Shown piece after piece: positions 31,825 to 32,116 of a DNA stretch of 32,116 nt. This stretch comes from JAGTVB01 sp964624765 (lineage in GTDB: Bacteria > Pseudomonadota > Gammaproteobacteria > HK1). The stretch spans positions 1-32,116 of the forward strand of contig CAZUZO010000021.1 of assembly GCA_964624765.1 (NCBI GenBank), given 5' to 3'. The notes below the pieces were generated by a model that saw only the letters and a list, made by a program, of their open reading frames with translations, made no database searches and had not been told where the DNA came from. A program made the position numbers and the translations under genes. Position 1 is the stretch's first letter. The number at the start of each line of letters is the position of its first letter.

Positions 31825-32116
31825 ATGAGCCAGAAATCGGCCACCAAGGCATTCATCGAGGTCCAGTTTCCCATCGGTCCACTGTCGCTGGAAAGCTATA
31901 AGGAACGCGACGCCAAGGGTGCAAAGGCGCTCTCGTCCCTGGGCAAGTGGTGGGGTTCGAAACCGTTGGTGCTGACCCGCGCCATTATCCTCGGCACGGT
32001 GTTCCCGGCCTCCGATGACCCAGAGCGCTGGCCGGACGATCTCGATATCTTCCTGCGTTGCATGACCCTCGACAACGCCGGCATGTGGAAGCGCAAGGTA
32101 AAGCCGCTGCCCGCCA
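31825..32116 (+). CDS. DUF1156 DNA methylase, N-terminal part (cut by window edge)
   Basis: The first 97 residues are visible. They match the DUF1156 N-terminal domain of large adenine-type DNA methyltransferases: FIEVQFPIGPLSLESYKER (10-28), LGKWWGSKPLVLTRAIILG (39-57), then PASDDPERW. The catalytic DPPY or similar motifs would lie further downstream and are not in the window. The ATG at 31825 directly follows the PIN stop. DUF1156, DUF3780 and DUF499 genes form a recurrent set associated with phage defence; the remaining members, such as a PLD nuclease or helicase, may lie beyond the edge. Confidence 0.88.
   Translation, partial: MSQKSATKAFIEVQFPIGPLSLESYKERDAKGAKALSSLGKWWGSKPLVLTRAIILGTVFPASDDPERWPDDLDIFLRCMTLDNAGMWKRKVKPLPA

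Overview
This window comes from a GC-rich proteobacterial chromosome, most likely a gammaproteobacterium. That placement rests on gene content: gloB, moaB, a YdcH/DUF465 protein, NRDE and M16C proteins, and a DUF2934-phasin fusion. A genus cannot be named. Genes for making, coating and breaking down polyhydroxyalkanoate (PHA) recur: an acetyl-CoA acetyltransferase, a phasin-like protein, a type-2 3-hydroxyacyl-CoA dehydrogenase, an enoyl-CoA hydratase, a PhaJ-like MaoC hydratase and a secreted PHB-depolymerase-family esterase. The cell therefore probably stores PHA or has an active beta-hydroxyacyl-CoA metabolism.

Layout. 1-7 kb: a small conserved protein, an HSL-type alpha/beta hydrolase, a GNAT acetyltransferase, an M16C (PreP-like) metalloprotease, a glycine-rich membrane protein and the secreted esterase. 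7.3-9.6 kb: a membrane Ser/Thr kinase with seven Sel1 repeats, which overlaps the esterase by 4 nt. 9.9-11.3 kb: a VWA protein and a membrane J-domain protein in tandem. 11.3-13 kb: mostly repeats plus a YdcH protein. 13-21 kb: PHA/acyl-CoA genes mixed with NRDE, isochorismatase and gloB. 21-25.8 kb: moaB, an M28 peptidase, a decayed DUF389 membrane protein, and a baeRF3 + HPF/RaiA ribosome-associated pair. 25.8-27.0 kb: about 1.2 kb with no credible gene. 27.0 kb to the window end: a compact defence-type operon of DUF499 ATPase, DUF3780, a frameshifted DUF433 antitoxin, an antitoxin/PIN-toxin pair, and the start of a DUF1156 DNA methylase cut by the window edge.

Two things stand out. First, the intergenic DNA of 0-23 kb is packed with three families of short, transposase-less inverted-repeat elements, named A, B and C here. 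A has TCATCGTTTCG ends, B has AGGTTGTG...CACAACCT ends, and C has GAAGCTGTTT...AAACAGCTTC ends. They are inserted into one another: B in A twice, and A in C once. One nested B copy has a perfect 5-bp target duplication. Several B copies sit directly in front of start codons, and a C fragment supplies the last codons and the stop of the hydrolase gene.

Second, the right end carries a DUF499-DUF3780-DUF1156 cassette with a PIN toxin-antitoxin pair built into it. No A, B or C repeat was seen in the 25.8-32.1 kb part, which fits a separately acquired island. No tRNA, rRNA, CRISPR array, integrase or transposase gene was recognised.
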